A stretch of 20,146 nucleotides of DNA from JACVRW01 sp036009005 (GTDB lineage: Bacteria > Actinomycetota > Thermoleophilia > Solirubrobacterales > Thermoleophilaceae): positions 1-20,146 of the forward strand of contig DASYMP010000277.1 of the NCBI GenBank assembly GCA_036009005.1. Reading direction: 5' to 3'. The notes under the pieces were generated by a model that saw nothing but the letters and a program-made list of their open reading frames with translations, did no database searches and was not told the origin of the DNA. The translations under genes and the position numbers were made by a program. Shown piece after piece: positions 6,856 to 14,100 of the stretch (positions within the stretch are counted from its first letter, which is position 1; every line of letters begins with the position of its first letter).

Positions 6856-8367
6856 CTAGACGGGCGTGACCGCGTTGCGCTTGCGCGGCCAGGAGCGGTC
6901 GCGCGACTCGTACGCGGCGAAGCGCCGCACCAGCTCGCGGCGGAGGTCGGCGGGCTGCACGACCGCGTCGATCACGAGCTCCGAGGCGAGATGGAGGATG
7001 TCGATCTCCTCGCTGTACTCCGCGCGCAGCTCCTCCGTGCGGCGGGCGCGCTCCTCGTCGTCCTCGATCGCCTGAAGCTGGTTGAAGAAGACCGCGTTGA
7101 TCGCCGCCTGAGGGCCCATCACCGCGATCTTCGCGTTCGGGAGCGCTATGCACGCGTCCGGCTCGAACGCGGGTCCGGCCATCGCGTAGAGCCCGGCGCC
7201 GTACGCCTTGCGGACGATCACCGAGATCTTCGGCACCGTCGCCTCGGACACCGCCGAGATCATCTTCGCGCCCGCGCGGATGATGCCCTGGCGCTCCACC
7301 TGGGTGCCGATCATGAAGCCGGGCACGTCCGCGAGGAACAGGATCGGCACGTTGAACGCGTTGCAGGTCCAGATGAAGCGCGCGGCCTTGTCGGAGCTGT
7401 CCACGAACAGCACGCCGCCGCGCTGCTTCGGCTGATTGGCGACGATCCCGATCGCGCGGCCCTCGAGCCGCGCGTAGCCCACGATCAGCTCCTTCGCCCA
7501 GCGCCTGTGCACCTCGAGGAACGAGTCCGCGTCCACCAGCGCGTCGATCAACCCGGTCATGTCGAATGGCTTGTTCTCGTCCGGGGGGATCTCTGGAAGC
7601 CCGGCCGCCGGCTCGGCGGGCGGCGCCAGCGGCGGCTGCTCACGCCAGTTCGAGCCGAAGTAGCCGAGGTAGGACTTCGCGAGGTCGATGCCCTCCTCGT
7701 CCGACTTCACGAGGAAGTGACCACAGCCCGACACGCCCGTGTGCATCCGCGCGCCGCCCATCTCCTCGAGCGTGACCTTCTCCCCGATCACCATCTCCGC
7801 CATCCGCGGCGAGCCGAGGTACATCGAGGCGTTGCCGTCGCGCATGATCACCACGTCGCAGAAGGCCGGGATGTACGCCCCTCCGGCCGCGCTCGGGCCG
7901 AACAGCACGCACACCTGCGGCACGACGCCCGAGAGCTTCACCTGCGTGTGGAAGATCCGGCCCGCGCCGCGGCGGCCCGGGAACATCTGCACCTGGTCGG
8001 TGATGCGCGCGCCGGCCGAGTCCACCAGGTAGACCATCGGCACGAGGTGCTCCAGCGCCTGCTCCTGGATGCGGATGATCTTCTCGACCGTCTTCGGCCC
8101 CCAGGAGCCCGCCTTCACGGTCGGGTCGTTCGCCATCAGCGCCACCGGCCGGCCGGCGATCGTCGCCATGCCGGTCACCACGCCGTCGGCGCCGAAGCCC
8201 TCCTGCTCCCAGTTCGCGAGCAGCGCGTCCTCCACGAACGAGTCGGCGTCGACGAGGCGCCCCACGCGCTCGCGTACCGGCAGCTTCCCCTGGTCGCGCG
8301 ACTTCTCGTGGTGGCGCTCCGGCCCGCCGCCGCGCGCGCGCTCGAGCGCGTCCTTCAGGTCCGACAT
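6856..8367 (-). CDS. Acyl-CoA carboxylase beta (carboxyltransferase) subunit, methylcrotonyl-CoA type likely
   Basis: A 503-residue biotin-dependent carboxyltransferase with two crotonase-fold halves. Visible motifs are VYLVDSAGARI, the oxyanion region FGPSAAGGAYIPAF, MYLGSPRMAEMV, the C-terminal half motif RFIWTCNAFNVPILFLADVPGF, and AGAKMISAVSEATVPKISV. The presence of MHTGVSGCGHFL and GSWGPKTVEKI is closer to the YngE/methylcrotonyl-CoA group than to propionyl-CoA carboxylase; this is from memory of the families. Start ATG 8367 (MSDLKDALERAR) was chosen over an upstream in-frame start, since it has a TACGTT hexamer 7 nt before it. The biotin carboxylase/BCCP partner is not in the window. 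It is flanked by a small membrane protein 13 nt upstream and an MFS gene 10 nt downstream. Confidence 0.9.
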   Translation of the reverse strand: MSDLKDALERARGGGPERHHEKSRDQGKLPVRERVGRLVDADSFVEDALLANWEQEGFGADGVVTGMATIAGRPVALMANDPTVKAGSWGPKTVEKIIRIQEQALEHLVPMVYLVDSAGARITDQVQMFPGRRGAGRIFHTQVKLSGVVPQVCVLFGPSAAGGAYIPAFCDVVIMRDGNASMYLGSPRMAEMVIGEKVTLEEMGGARMHTGVSGCGHFLVKSDEEGIDLAKSYLGYFGSNWREQPPLAPPAEPAAGLPEIPPDENKPFDMTGLIDALVDADSFLEVHRRWAKELIVGYARLEGRAIGIVANQPKQRGGVLFVDSSDKAARFIWTCNAFNVPILFLADVPGFMIGTQVERQGIIRAGAKMISAVSEATVPKISVIVRKAYGAGLYAMAGPAFEPDACIALPNAKIAVMGPQAAINAVFFNQLQAIEDDEERARRTEELRAEYSEEIDILHLASELVIDAVVQPADLRRELVRRFAAYESRDRSWPRKRNAVTPV

Positions 8368-8374
8368 GGGCCGG

Positions 8375-8380
8375 AACGTA
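8375..8380 (-). promoter_or_regulatory. Candidate internal -10 box of the carboxylase gene
   Basis: The minus strand reads TACGTT, 7 nt before ATG 8367, in the gap between the small membrane gene and the carboxylase. It fits the leaderless pattern seen at other starts here, but the gene may equally be read through from upstream. Confidence 0.3.
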
Positions 8381-8599
8381 TCAGCGGGCCGCGCGCAGCT
8401 GCGAGCGCAGCGCACGGCGAATCAACTGCAGGCGGCCGCGCCGAATTGCGTAGCCGGCGCCGGCGCCGAGGAGGCCCATCGCCATCGGCGCGAGCAGCGT
8501 GGTGCCGAACGCGAGCAGGCCAATGCCGAGCCCGGCCTCGAGCCCGATCAAGAGTGCGGCGGTGTCACGCGGTTCCATGCGAGGTCGGTTCGTCCTCAT
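8381..8599 (-). CDS. Small two-helix membrane protein heading the carboxylase operon
   Basis: A 72-residue protein: basic N-terminus (MRTNRPRMEPRD), two hydrophobic helices rich in Gly/Ala/Leu (about 14-33 and 35-52) and a very basic amphipathic C-terminus (RRGRLQLIRRALRSQLRAAR). ATG 8599 is fixed by the best Shine-Dalgarno in the window, AAGGAGG at 8607-8613, 7 nt away. Upstream in-frame starts would run into the divergent hydratase. The gene ends 13 nt before the carboxylase. I recognise no family; a membrane-anchoring or regulatory role for the carboxylase/transport operon is only a guess. Confidence 0.72.
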   Translation of the reverse strand: MRTNRPRMEPRDTAALLIGLEAGLGIGLLAFGTTLLAPMAMGLLGAGAGYAIRRGRLQLIRRALRSQLRAAR

Positions 8600-8606
8600 G
8601 CCGACC

Positions 8607-8613
8607 CCTCCTT
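8607..8613 (-). promoter_or_regulatory. Strong ribosome binding site deciding start 8599
   Basis: AAGGAGG on the minus strand is fully complementary to the 16S 3' end, 7 nt before ATG 8599. It stands out because most starts in this window have no recognisable Shine-Dalgarno. Confidence 0.8.
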
Positions 8614-8640
8614 CCCGCTGCAATAGCCTCCCCAAACACC

Positions 8641-9420
8641 ATGGCTCTTGTGCTGACAGAAGATCGCGGCGCCGTTCGGCATCTGGTTCTGAACCGGCCG
8701 GAGAAACGGAATGCACTCAATGGGGAGACGATCCGCGAGCTCGGTGTCGCCGTGGGGGCCGCTGCGGCGGACTCGTCCGTTCGTGTCGTGGTCGTGCGCG
8801 GCGAGGGCGCGATGTTCTCGTCCGGGATGGACCTGAACGACCTGCGCGAGCTGTCGGAGGCCCCGGAGAACGTGCGCGACGCGCGCCGCCAGATCCTGGC
8901 GATCTGGAACCTGCTCGAGGAGATGCCGAAGCCCACGATCTGCCAGATCCACGGCGCGGCGCTCGGCGGCGCCTTCGAGCTCGCGCTCGCGTGCGACTTC
9001 CGGACGATGGCCGAGGACGCGGTGGCCGGGATCATGGAGGTGCGCGTGGGGCTTCTCCCCGACGTGGGCGGCTGCTCGCGGCTGCCCGCGGTCGTGGGCC
9101 TCGGCAACGCGAAGGAGCTGATCATGACCGGCAAGGTCATCGACGGCCGCGAGGCGCATCGCATCGGCTTCGCGAACCGGATCGCCCCCGCGGACGGGCT
9201 CGACGCGGCCACCGAGCAGCTCGCGAACGAGCTGCTCGCGTGCGCGCCGCGCGCGGTCGGCCTCGCGAAGCGCGTGCTCGACGCCGCCGCGAAGCCGGCG
9301 CTGGCCGTGACGCTCGAGCAGGAGGTGGCCGCGCAGGAGACGCTCGCCGCCACGGAGGACTTCGCCGAGGGCGCGCGCGCCTTCTTCGAGAAGCGCGACC
9401 CGGAGTTCGTGGGCCGCTGA
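8641..9420 (+). CDS. Enoyl-CoA hydratase (crotonase family), possibly methylglutaconyl-CoA hydratase
   Basis: A 259-residue crotonase-fold enzyme hydrating a 2-enoyl-CoA. The oxyanion-hole segments are FSSGMDL (about 59-65) and HGAALGGAFELALACD (104-119). Both catalytic glutamates are in place: Glu113 (AFELA) and Glu133 (IMEVRVGLLPD). Length is typical. ATG 8641 fits the family N-terminus; TAGCCT 11 nt upstream may be its -10, since no Shine-Dalgarno is visible. It diverges from the carboxylase operon across only 41 bp, so the two promoters must overlap. Substrate is inferred from the neighbourhood (carboxylase, HMG-CoA lyase): hydration of 3-methylglutaconyl-CoA to HMG-CoA is plausible but not provable from sequence. 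Confidence 0.88.
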   Translation: MALVLTEDRGAVRHLVLNRPEKRNALNGETIRELGVAVGAAAADSSVRVVVVRGEGAMFSSGMDLNDLRELSEAPENVRDARRQILAIWNLLEEMPKPTICQIHGAALGGAFELALACDFRTMAEDAVAGIMEVRVGLLPDVGGCSRLPAVVGLGNAKELIMTGKVIDGREAHRIGFANRIAPADGLDAATEQLANELLACAPRAVGLAKRVLDAAAKPALAVTLEQEVAAQETLAATEDFAEGARAFFEKRDPEFVGR

Positions 9421-9435
9421 GCCGGGTCGCGGCCC
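9411..9435 (+). terminator. Hairpin overlapping the hydratase stop codon
   Basis: GGGCCGC (9411-9417) pairs with GCGGCCC (9429-9435) around an 11-nt loop containing the TGA stop. There is no U-tract, so a terminator role is tentative. Confidence 0.35.
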
Positions 9436-9469
9436 CCGCGAACGACAGCACCGAGGGGGCGACGCCCGT

Positions 9470-9518
9470 CAGGTGGATGACAATCGTTGCGTTTTCCGCC
9501 ACGAACGTCATCCACCTG
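9470..9518. repeat. Long nested inverted repeat in convergent gap
   Basis: Perfect 12-bp arms CAGGTGGATGAC (9470-9481) and GTCATCCACCTG (9507-9518) enclose a second stem, TCGTTGCG with CGCCACGA (one mismatch), around TTTTC. Nearly the whole 49 nt can form one hairpin on either strand. It lies between two convergent genes and could stop transcription in both directions, or be a small palindromic element. No second copy was noticed in the window. Confidence 0.7.
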
Positions 9519-9539
9519 GTGAACGGGTCCAGAAATGCG

Positions 9540-9569
9540 ACGGGCCCGGATGCCGTGGTCCGGGCCCGT
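9540..9569. terminator. GC-rich hairpin, likely bidirectional terminator
   Basis: A perfect 11-bp stem, ACGGGCCCGGA (9540-9550) with TCCGGGCCCGT (9559-9569), closes an 8-nt loop. It has no U-tract, like many actinobacterial I-shaped terminators. It sits between the convergent hydratase and MFS genes. Confidence 0.6.
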
Positions 9570-9579
9570 ATCGCTAAGT

Positions 9580-9628
9580 GCCGGGGCAGGGTCGGGGGAA
9601 CCCATATGTGCCGAAAACCGGCCCCGGC
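9580..9628. repeat. Further inverted repeat in the convergent gap
   Basis: GCCGGGGC (9580-9587) and GCCCCGGC (9621-9628) are perfect 8-bp arms 33 nt apart. A smaller TGGGT-TAT-ACCCA hairpin follows at 9638-9650. The rest of 9421-9661 holds no gene I can support. Confidence 0.4.
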
Positions 9629-9661
9629 GGCTGAGTTTGGGTTATACCCAGACCAGAAGGG

Positions 9662-10816
9662 CTAAACCCTCGAATTCGCGGCGGAACCCTCGATAGGACG
9701 CACGCCGAGGCGCGCGGCACGCCACAGAACAGCGGCTGCAGACAGGGTTGTGGCCGCCACGAGCAGCCACGCCGCTCCGTAGCCCGCGCTCGCGGCGATC
9801 GCGCCGAAGGCCGCCGGGCCGGCTGCTCCGCCCACGTAGATACCTGTTTGGGTTACACCGCTCGCGCTGCCCGGCGTCTCCCTGTTCGAGTCGACGACGG
9901 CCAGGTTGAAGAGGCCGTTCCAGCCCCAGCCGAGCGTGAACGCGACCAGCATGCCCGCCACGAACAGCGCCGCGGTACCACTCGCCATCACCGCGAAGCC
10001 GACCGACCCTGCCATGAGGAGAACCACGACCAGCGTGAGCCCGTAGTCGCGCTTGCGGTCCGCGCGCGCGCCCAGCCACACGCGCATGGCGAGGCTCAGC
10101 CCGCTGCCGAGCGCCGCGAGCAGGCCGGCGGTGCCCTCGCCGATCCCCACGTCGACCGCCGAGGCCACGAGGTACGCGCCGAGAGCGCTCGGTCCCGCGG
10201 TCCCGAGCGCGGCGCCGAGCGCGGTGAGGAAAAGCGCCCGCGAGGGTCGCCGCGAGCCGGTCCGGCGCGACACGTGCGCGGTCTCCCCGCGCGGAAGGGC
10301 GATCGCCACCGCGAGCGGCGCCAGCGCGCAGATGCCGACCGTCGTGCGCCAGCCCAGCGGCAGAGCGAGCACCGGCAGCGCAAGGCCGCTCAGGAGGATC
10401 GCGGCCGGGATGCCGGACTGCTTGATGCCGAAGCCGAACCCCTGCCTGTCGGGTGCGATCTGCTCTGCCACGAACAGGTTGATCGCCGGCTGCGTGATCG
10501 AGTTCGCCACGCCCGCCACCGCGAGCAGCGCGAACAGAACGAGGAGCGTCGGCGCGAGGGCGGCCGCGCCGAGCGAGGCGGCGCTGATGAACACGCAGCG
10601 TCTCATCGCGCGCAGCGCTCCGATGTGGTCCGCCAGCCGTCCTCCCCACCCCGCGCCGAACGCGCCCGCCAGGAAGAACACGGTCACCCCGGCCGCCACC
10701 GCCTCGACGCGCACGTCGAGGTCGGCGCCGATCTGAAGCGCCAGCGTGCCTATGAGGAAGCCTGGAAGGACGCTCGCGGCGCCCGTGGCCACCGCGAGAG
10801 CTAGCCGCGCTGCCAC
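9662..10816 (-). CDS. MFS transporter (second)
   Basis: A 384-residue permease with about 12 hydrophobic segments and MFS signatures GWGGRLADHIGALRAMRR (helix 2-3 loop) and GARADRKRDYGLTL in the second half. Helix 4-5 has DRQGFGFGIKQSGIPAAI. Start GTG 10816 overlaps the end of the HMG-CoA lyase gene by 16 nt, so the genes are translationally coupled. The last gene of the operon ends in the hairpin-rich convergent gap. Substrate unknown; uptake of a branched or cyclic carboxylic acid would fit the operon. Confidence 0.87.
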   Translation of the reverse strand: MAARLALAVATGAASVLPGFLIGTLALQIGADLDVRVEAVAAGVTVFFLAGAFGAGWGGRLADHIGALRAMRRCVFISAASLGAAALAPTLLVLFALLAVAGVANSITQPAINLFVAEQIAPDRQGFGFGIKQSGIPAAILLSGLALPVLALPLGWRTTVGICALAPLAVAIALPRGETAHVSRRTGSRRPSRALFLTALGAALGTAGPSALGAYLVASAVDVGIGEGTAGLLAALGSGLSLAMRVWLGARADRKRDYGLTLVVVLLMAGSVGFAVMASGTAALFVAGMLVAFTLGWGWNGLFNLAVVDSNRETPGSASGVTQTGIYVGGAAGPAAFGAIAASAGYGAAWLLVAATTLSAAAVLWRAARLGVRPIEGSAANSRV

Positions 10817-11703
10817 TCGACCGGCCCGGCGGTGAGCACGTGACTGCCGAGCGGGCGGCCGAGCACCTGCTCCGCCGCGCGGGCCGCCTCGAGCAGCCGC
10901 TCGAGGTCGATGCCGGTCTCGTAGCCCATCTCGTGCAGCATCGAGACGAGGTCCTCGCTCGCCACGTTCCCCGTGGCGCCCGGCGGCACGGGACAGCCAC
11001 CGAGCTCACCGAACGAGCTCTCGAAGCTGCGCACCCCAGCGCGCAGCGCCGCCGCCACGTTCGCGAGCCCCTGGCCGCGCGTGTTGTGGAAGTGGCCCGT
11101 GAGCTCGGCGCCCAGGTCGAGCCCGTCGAAGTAGCGCTCCACCTGCGCGGGGTTGGCCATGCCGGTCGTGTCGCCGAAGGCGATCTCCTCGCAGCCCGCG
11201 GCCACGAGCCGGCGCGCGATCTCGAGCACGCGCTCGCGCGGCACCTCACCCTCGTACGGGCAGCCGAACGCGACCGAGATCACTCCCTCGCAGCGGAGCC
11301 CCTCGTCGCGCGCCCGCGCGATCACCCGCTCCAGCCCGCCGAGCGACTCCTCGATCGAGCGGTTCACGTTCTTCCGGTTGTGCGTCTCCGAGGCGGACAG
11401 GAACAGGTTCACCTCGTCGAAGCGGTCGCGCAGCTCCAATGCGTTGTCGAGACCGCGCTCGTTGGGGATCAGGACGGTCACGGCCACGTCGTCGGGGATC
11501 TCGGCCCGGCGCAGCAGCTCGGCGCCGTCGGCCAGCTGCGGGATCACGTCGGCGCGCACGAAGCTCGTGACCTCGAGGCGCCTCACGCCGGTGCGCGCCA
11601 GCAGCTCCACGAGCCGGACCTTGTCGTCCGTCGCGATCACCTCGGGCTCGTTCTGGAAGCCGTCCCTCGGGCCGACCTCGCGAATCCGGACGTGTTCAGG
11701 CAC
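10801..11703 (-). CDS. Hydroxymethylglutaryl-CoA lyase (HMG-CoA lyase family)
   Basis: A 300-residue DRE-TIM metallolyase cleaving HMG-CoA to acetoacetate and acetyl-CoA. The family's catalytic set is visible: Arg13-Asp14 in REVGPRDGFQNE, Glu44 (RLEVTSF), His204 and His206 in GHFHNTRG, and the flexible-loop Cys237 in GELGGCPVPPGATGN. Asn207 stands where many relatives have Asp; this variant is also found in the family as far as I recall. Start GTG 11703 gives the typical short N-terminus and lies 2 nt after the SDR stop; the same frame is open upstream, but that is a shadow of the SDR. The product acetoacetate is the substrate of aacS at 3788-5641. Confidence 0.9.
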   Translation of the reverse strand: MPEHVRIREVGPRDGFQNEPEVIATDDKVRLVELLARTGVRRLEVTSFVRADVIPQLADGAELLRRAEIPDDVAVTVLIPNERGLDNALELRDRFDEVNLFLSASETHNRKNVNRSIEESLGGLERVIARARDEGLRCEGVISVAFGCPYEGEVPRERVLEIARRLVAAGCEEIAFGDTTGMANPAQVERYFDGLDLGAELTGHFHNTRGQGLANVAAALRAGVRSFESSFGELGGCPVPPGATGNVASEDLVSMLHEMGYETGIDLERLLEAARAAEQVLGRPLGSHVLTAGPVEWQRG

Positions 11704-11705
11704 GT

Positions 11706-12455
11706 TCAGATTCTGGCAAGGCCGCCGCTCACCCCGAGCGACTGACCTGTCACGTACGAGGCGTCGTCGGAGGCGAGGAACGCGATCGCGGCCGCCACCT
11801 CGTCCGGATGGCCGAGCCTGCGCAGGTTCGTGGAGCTGATCATCGTGTCCACGATCCGCTTGCCGACCTCGCCGAGCTGCTCGGGCGCGGCCATCAGAAG
11901 CGGCGTCTCGATCGGCCCGGGCGCCACGGCGTTCACCGTGATCCCGTAGCGGCCGTTCTCGATCGCGAGCGCCTTGGTGAAGCCGAGCACGCCGCCCTTC
12001 GCCGCGGAGTAGACCGCCGAGCCGCTCGAACCCACGCGCCCGGCCTCGGAGGACACGTTCACGATCCGGCCGCGGCGGCGCTCCTGCATCCCGGGCAGCA
12101 CTGCGTGCGTGCACGCGATCACGCCGACCAGGTTCACCGCGAGCACGCGCTGCCAGAGCGCCTCGTCGGTGGCCGTGAACCAGCTCCACTCGTCGTAGCC
12201 CGCGTTGTTCACGAGGACGTCGACCGGGCCGAGCTCGGCCTCCGCCGCCTCGAGCGCCGCGCGCACGGAGTCCGTGGAGCGGACGTCGAGCTCGAAGGCC
12301 CCGCCGTCGACCTCGTCCGCGATGGTCCGGGCGCCGTCGAGGTTCACGTCCGTGACCGCCACGCGCGCGCCCTCGGCGGCCAGGCGGCGGCAGGTGGCCG
12401 CGCCGATTCCCGAGGCGCCGCCGGTGACGAGCGCTGTTCTATCTGCGAGTCGCAA
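11706..12455 (-). CDS. Short-chain dehydrogenase/reductase, BadH-like
   Basis: A 249-residue classical SDR with cofactor motif TGGASGIG (11-18), an acidic residue after strand 2 (VTDVN, suggesting NAD), NNAG (83-86), catalytic Ser136, and Tyr149/Lys153 in YSAAK. The run ending VGSSGSAVYSAAKGG and the NNAGYDEW segment resemble 2-hydroxycyclohexanecarboxyl-CoA dehydrogenase (BadH) and related hydroxyacyl-CoA dehydrogenases; this is family memory, not a search. The only reasonable start is TTG 12455, with TAGTGT 12 nt upstream. It is the first gene of the SDR-HMG-CoA lyase-MFS operon. Substrate could be a branched or cyclic hydroxyacyl-CoA. It diverges from cofD across 24 bp. Confidence 0.85.
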   Translation of the reverse strand: MRLADRTALVTGGASGIGAATCRRLAAEGARVAVTDVNLDGARTIADEVDGGAFELDVRSTDSVRAALEAAEAELGPVDVLVNNAGYDEWSWFTATDEALWQRVLAVNLVGVIACTHAVLPGMQERRRGRIVNVSSEAGRVGSSGSAVYSAAKGGVLGFTKALAIENGRYGITVNAVAPGPIETPLLMAAPEQLGEVGKRIVDTMISSTNLRRLGHPDEVAAAIAFLASDDASYVTGQSLGVSGGLARI

Positions 12456-12479
12456 GGGCAGCCGGGCACACTACCCGCA

Positions 12480-13391
12480 ATGGATTCGGTGGTGTTGCTG
12501 TCCGGCGGGACCGGCGGAGCGAAGCTCGCGCGCGGACTCCTCGACGCCTGCGACGCCCTCACGGTGGTCGCGAACACCGGTGACGACGTCGACATCTACG
12601 GCGTGCACGTGTCCCCCGACCCGGACCTCGTGACGTACTGGCTGGCCGACGAGATCGACGAGCGCGGGTGGGGCCTCAGGGACGACAGCTGGCGGGTGAT
12701 GGAGGCGCTCGAGCGCGCCGGCCGGCCGCACTGGTTCCGGCTCGGCGACCGCGACCTGGCGATGTGCCTCCTCCGCACCGAGCGCCTGCGCGCCGGCGAC
12801 ACGCTCACGCGCGCGCATGCGGCGGTGGTCGAAGCGCTCGGGGTGAGCGCGCGCGTGCTGCCGATGAGCGACGCGCCCGTGACCACCTGGGTGACGATCG
12901 GGGGCCGCGAGCTGCCCTTCCAGGAGTTCATGATCGTGGAGCGCGCCGCGGGCGCCGTCGAGCGCGTCGAGCTGCGCGGGCTCGACGCGGCGCGGCCCTC
13001 CGAGGCCGTGCTGGACGCGATCGCGGCGGCGGACGCGATCGTGATCGGCCCGTCGAACCCGGTCATCTCCATCGGCCCGATCCTCGCGCTGCCCGGCATG
13101 CGCGAGGCGCTGCGCGCCGCGACGGCACCGGTGCTGGCCGTGAGCCCGTTCGTGGGCGGCCGCTCGGTGAAGGGCCCGACGGAGTCGTTCTGCCGGCACG
13201 CAGGGATCGCGCTCAGCGCCACGGGGATAGCGACCGCCTACGAGGGGCTGATCGACGGCATCGTGGCCGACGAGCCCGCGAACGGCGTGCCGGAGCTGGT
13301 CACGGACACGCTCATGGAGACGGCCGACGAGCGTGCCCGGCTCGCGCGCGAGCTGCTCGACTTCGCGGCCTCGCTCAGCGGCACGCGCTAG
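12480..13391 (+). CDS. cofD: 2-phospho-L-lactate transferase (F420 biosynthesis, CofD/FbiA)
   Basis: A 303-residue enzyme that transfers the phospholactate- or phosphoenolpyruvate-bearing moiety from a GDP-activated donor to Fo, giving (dehydro-)F420-0. Characteristic motifs are LSGGTGGAKLARGL (7-20), VVANTGDDVDIYGVHVSPD (the Fo/GDP pocket), LGDRDLAMCLLRTERLRAG, MSDAPVTTWV, PSNPVISIGPILALPG and VSPFVGGRSVKGPT. ATG 12480 matches the family N-terminus. It is first in a cofD-cofC-cofE operon and diverges closely from the SDR. In actinobacteria the enzyme is FbiA; whether the natural donor is lactyl- or enolpyruvyl-GDP cannot be read here. Confidence 0.94.
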   Translation: MDSVVLLSGGTGGAKLARGLLDACDALTVVANTGDDVDIYGVHVSPDPDLVTYWLADEIDERGWGLRDDSWRVMEALERAGRPHWFRLGDRDLAMCLLRTERLRAGDTLTRAHAAVVEALGVSARVLPMSDAPVTTWVTIGGRELPFQEFMIVERAAGAVERVELRGLDAARPSEAVLDAIAAADAIVIGPSNPVISIGPILALPGMREALRAATAPVLAVSPFVGGRSVKGPTESFCRHAGIALSATGIATAYEGLIDGIVADEPANGVPELVTDTLMETADERARLARELLDFAASLSGTR

Positions 13392-13419
13392 TCTCGCGCC
13401 GCATCCGGCCCGGCCACTC

Positions 13420-14100
13420 GTGAAGACGCTCGCGATCCTCCCTGTGAAGAGCTTCGGCGCTGCAAAGCAGCGCCTCTCAGAGACGCTCGGCGCGCCCTCG
13501 CGCCAGGCGCTCGCGCAGGCCATGTTCACCGACGTGCTGAGCGCGGCCCTGCGAGCGCCCGAGCTCGATGGGATCGTTGTCGTGACCTCGGACGAGGCGG
13601 CCGAGGCGACGGCCACGGGCGAGCGCGTGCGCGTGCTGCCGGACGACGGCAGGCCGGGCCATTCGAGGGCGGCGCTGATCGGCGTGCGGCACGCGCTCGA
13701 CGAGGGCTATGAGCGCGTGCTCGTGATCGCCGGCGACACGCCGCTCGTCCAGCCCGACGAGCTGGCCGGCCTGCTCACCGACGGTCCCGGCGTCGTGATC
13801 GCCCCCGACCGCCACGGCACCGGCACGAACGCGCTCGCGCTGTGCCCGCCCGACGCGATCGAGCCGAGCTTCGGGCCGGGCAGCTGCGAGCGCCACGTAG
13901 CCGCGGCGCGTGAGGCCGGGGTGGCGCACCGCGTGGCGCACATCCGCGCGCTCGCGCTCGACGTGGACACCCCGGCCGACCTCGCGGAGCTCGCCACCGA
14001 GCTCGATCTGCGGCCCGGCCAGCCCTCCACCACGCGCGACGCGCTCCACCGGCTCGACCGCGACGGTCAGCCCGTGCGCGTGGCGCAGGCGCCGGCCTGA
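13420..14100 (+). CDS. cofC: Phospholactate/PEP guanylyltransferase (CofC/FbiD)
   Basis: A 226-residue nucleotidyltransferase of the CofC/FbiD family that makes the GDP-activated donor used by CofD. Visible motifs are LPVKSFGAAKQRLS (N-terminal nucleotide-binding loop), VIAGDTPLVQP (metal-binding Asp), IAPDRHGTGTNALAL, FGPGSCERH and LDVDTPADL. Start GTG 13420 begins the first strand (VKTLAILPVK) exactly as in the family; a longer in-frame reading would overlap cofD by 59 nt and adds only an arginine-rich shadow. It lies 28 nt after cofD and its TGA stop overlaps the apparent CTG start of cofE. FbiD-type enzymes use PEP, CofC uses 2-phospholactate; context in an actinobacterium favours PEP. 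Confidence 0.93.
   Translation: MKTLAILPVKSFGAAKQRLSETLGAPSRQALAQAMFTDVLSAALRAPELDGIVVVTSDEAAEATATGERVRVLPDDGRPGHSRAALIGVRHALDEGYERVLVIAGDTPLVQPDELAGLLTDGPGVVIAPDRHGTGTNALALCPPDAIEPSFGPGSCERHVAAAREAGVAHRVAHIRALALDVDTPADLAELATELDLRPGQPSTTRDALHRLDRDGQPVRVAQAPA

Noticed and set aside
6829..8640. A long plus-strand open frame in front of the enoyl-CoA hydratase
   Set aside because: It is antisense to the carboxylase gene and yields Arg/His/Asp-rich sequence with no domain; long open antisense frames are expected at this GC content.
9635..9860. Near-repeat GTTTGGGTTA(T/C)ACC at about 9635 and 9846
   Set aside because: The second copy lies in conserved coding sequence of the MFS gene (VTQTGIYVGG region); short and probably chance.
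9642..11249. A long minus-strand frame overlapping the second MFS and HMG-CoA lyase genes
   Set aside because: Arg/Gly/Ala-rich translation without motifs, in conflict with two well-supported genes on the same strand.
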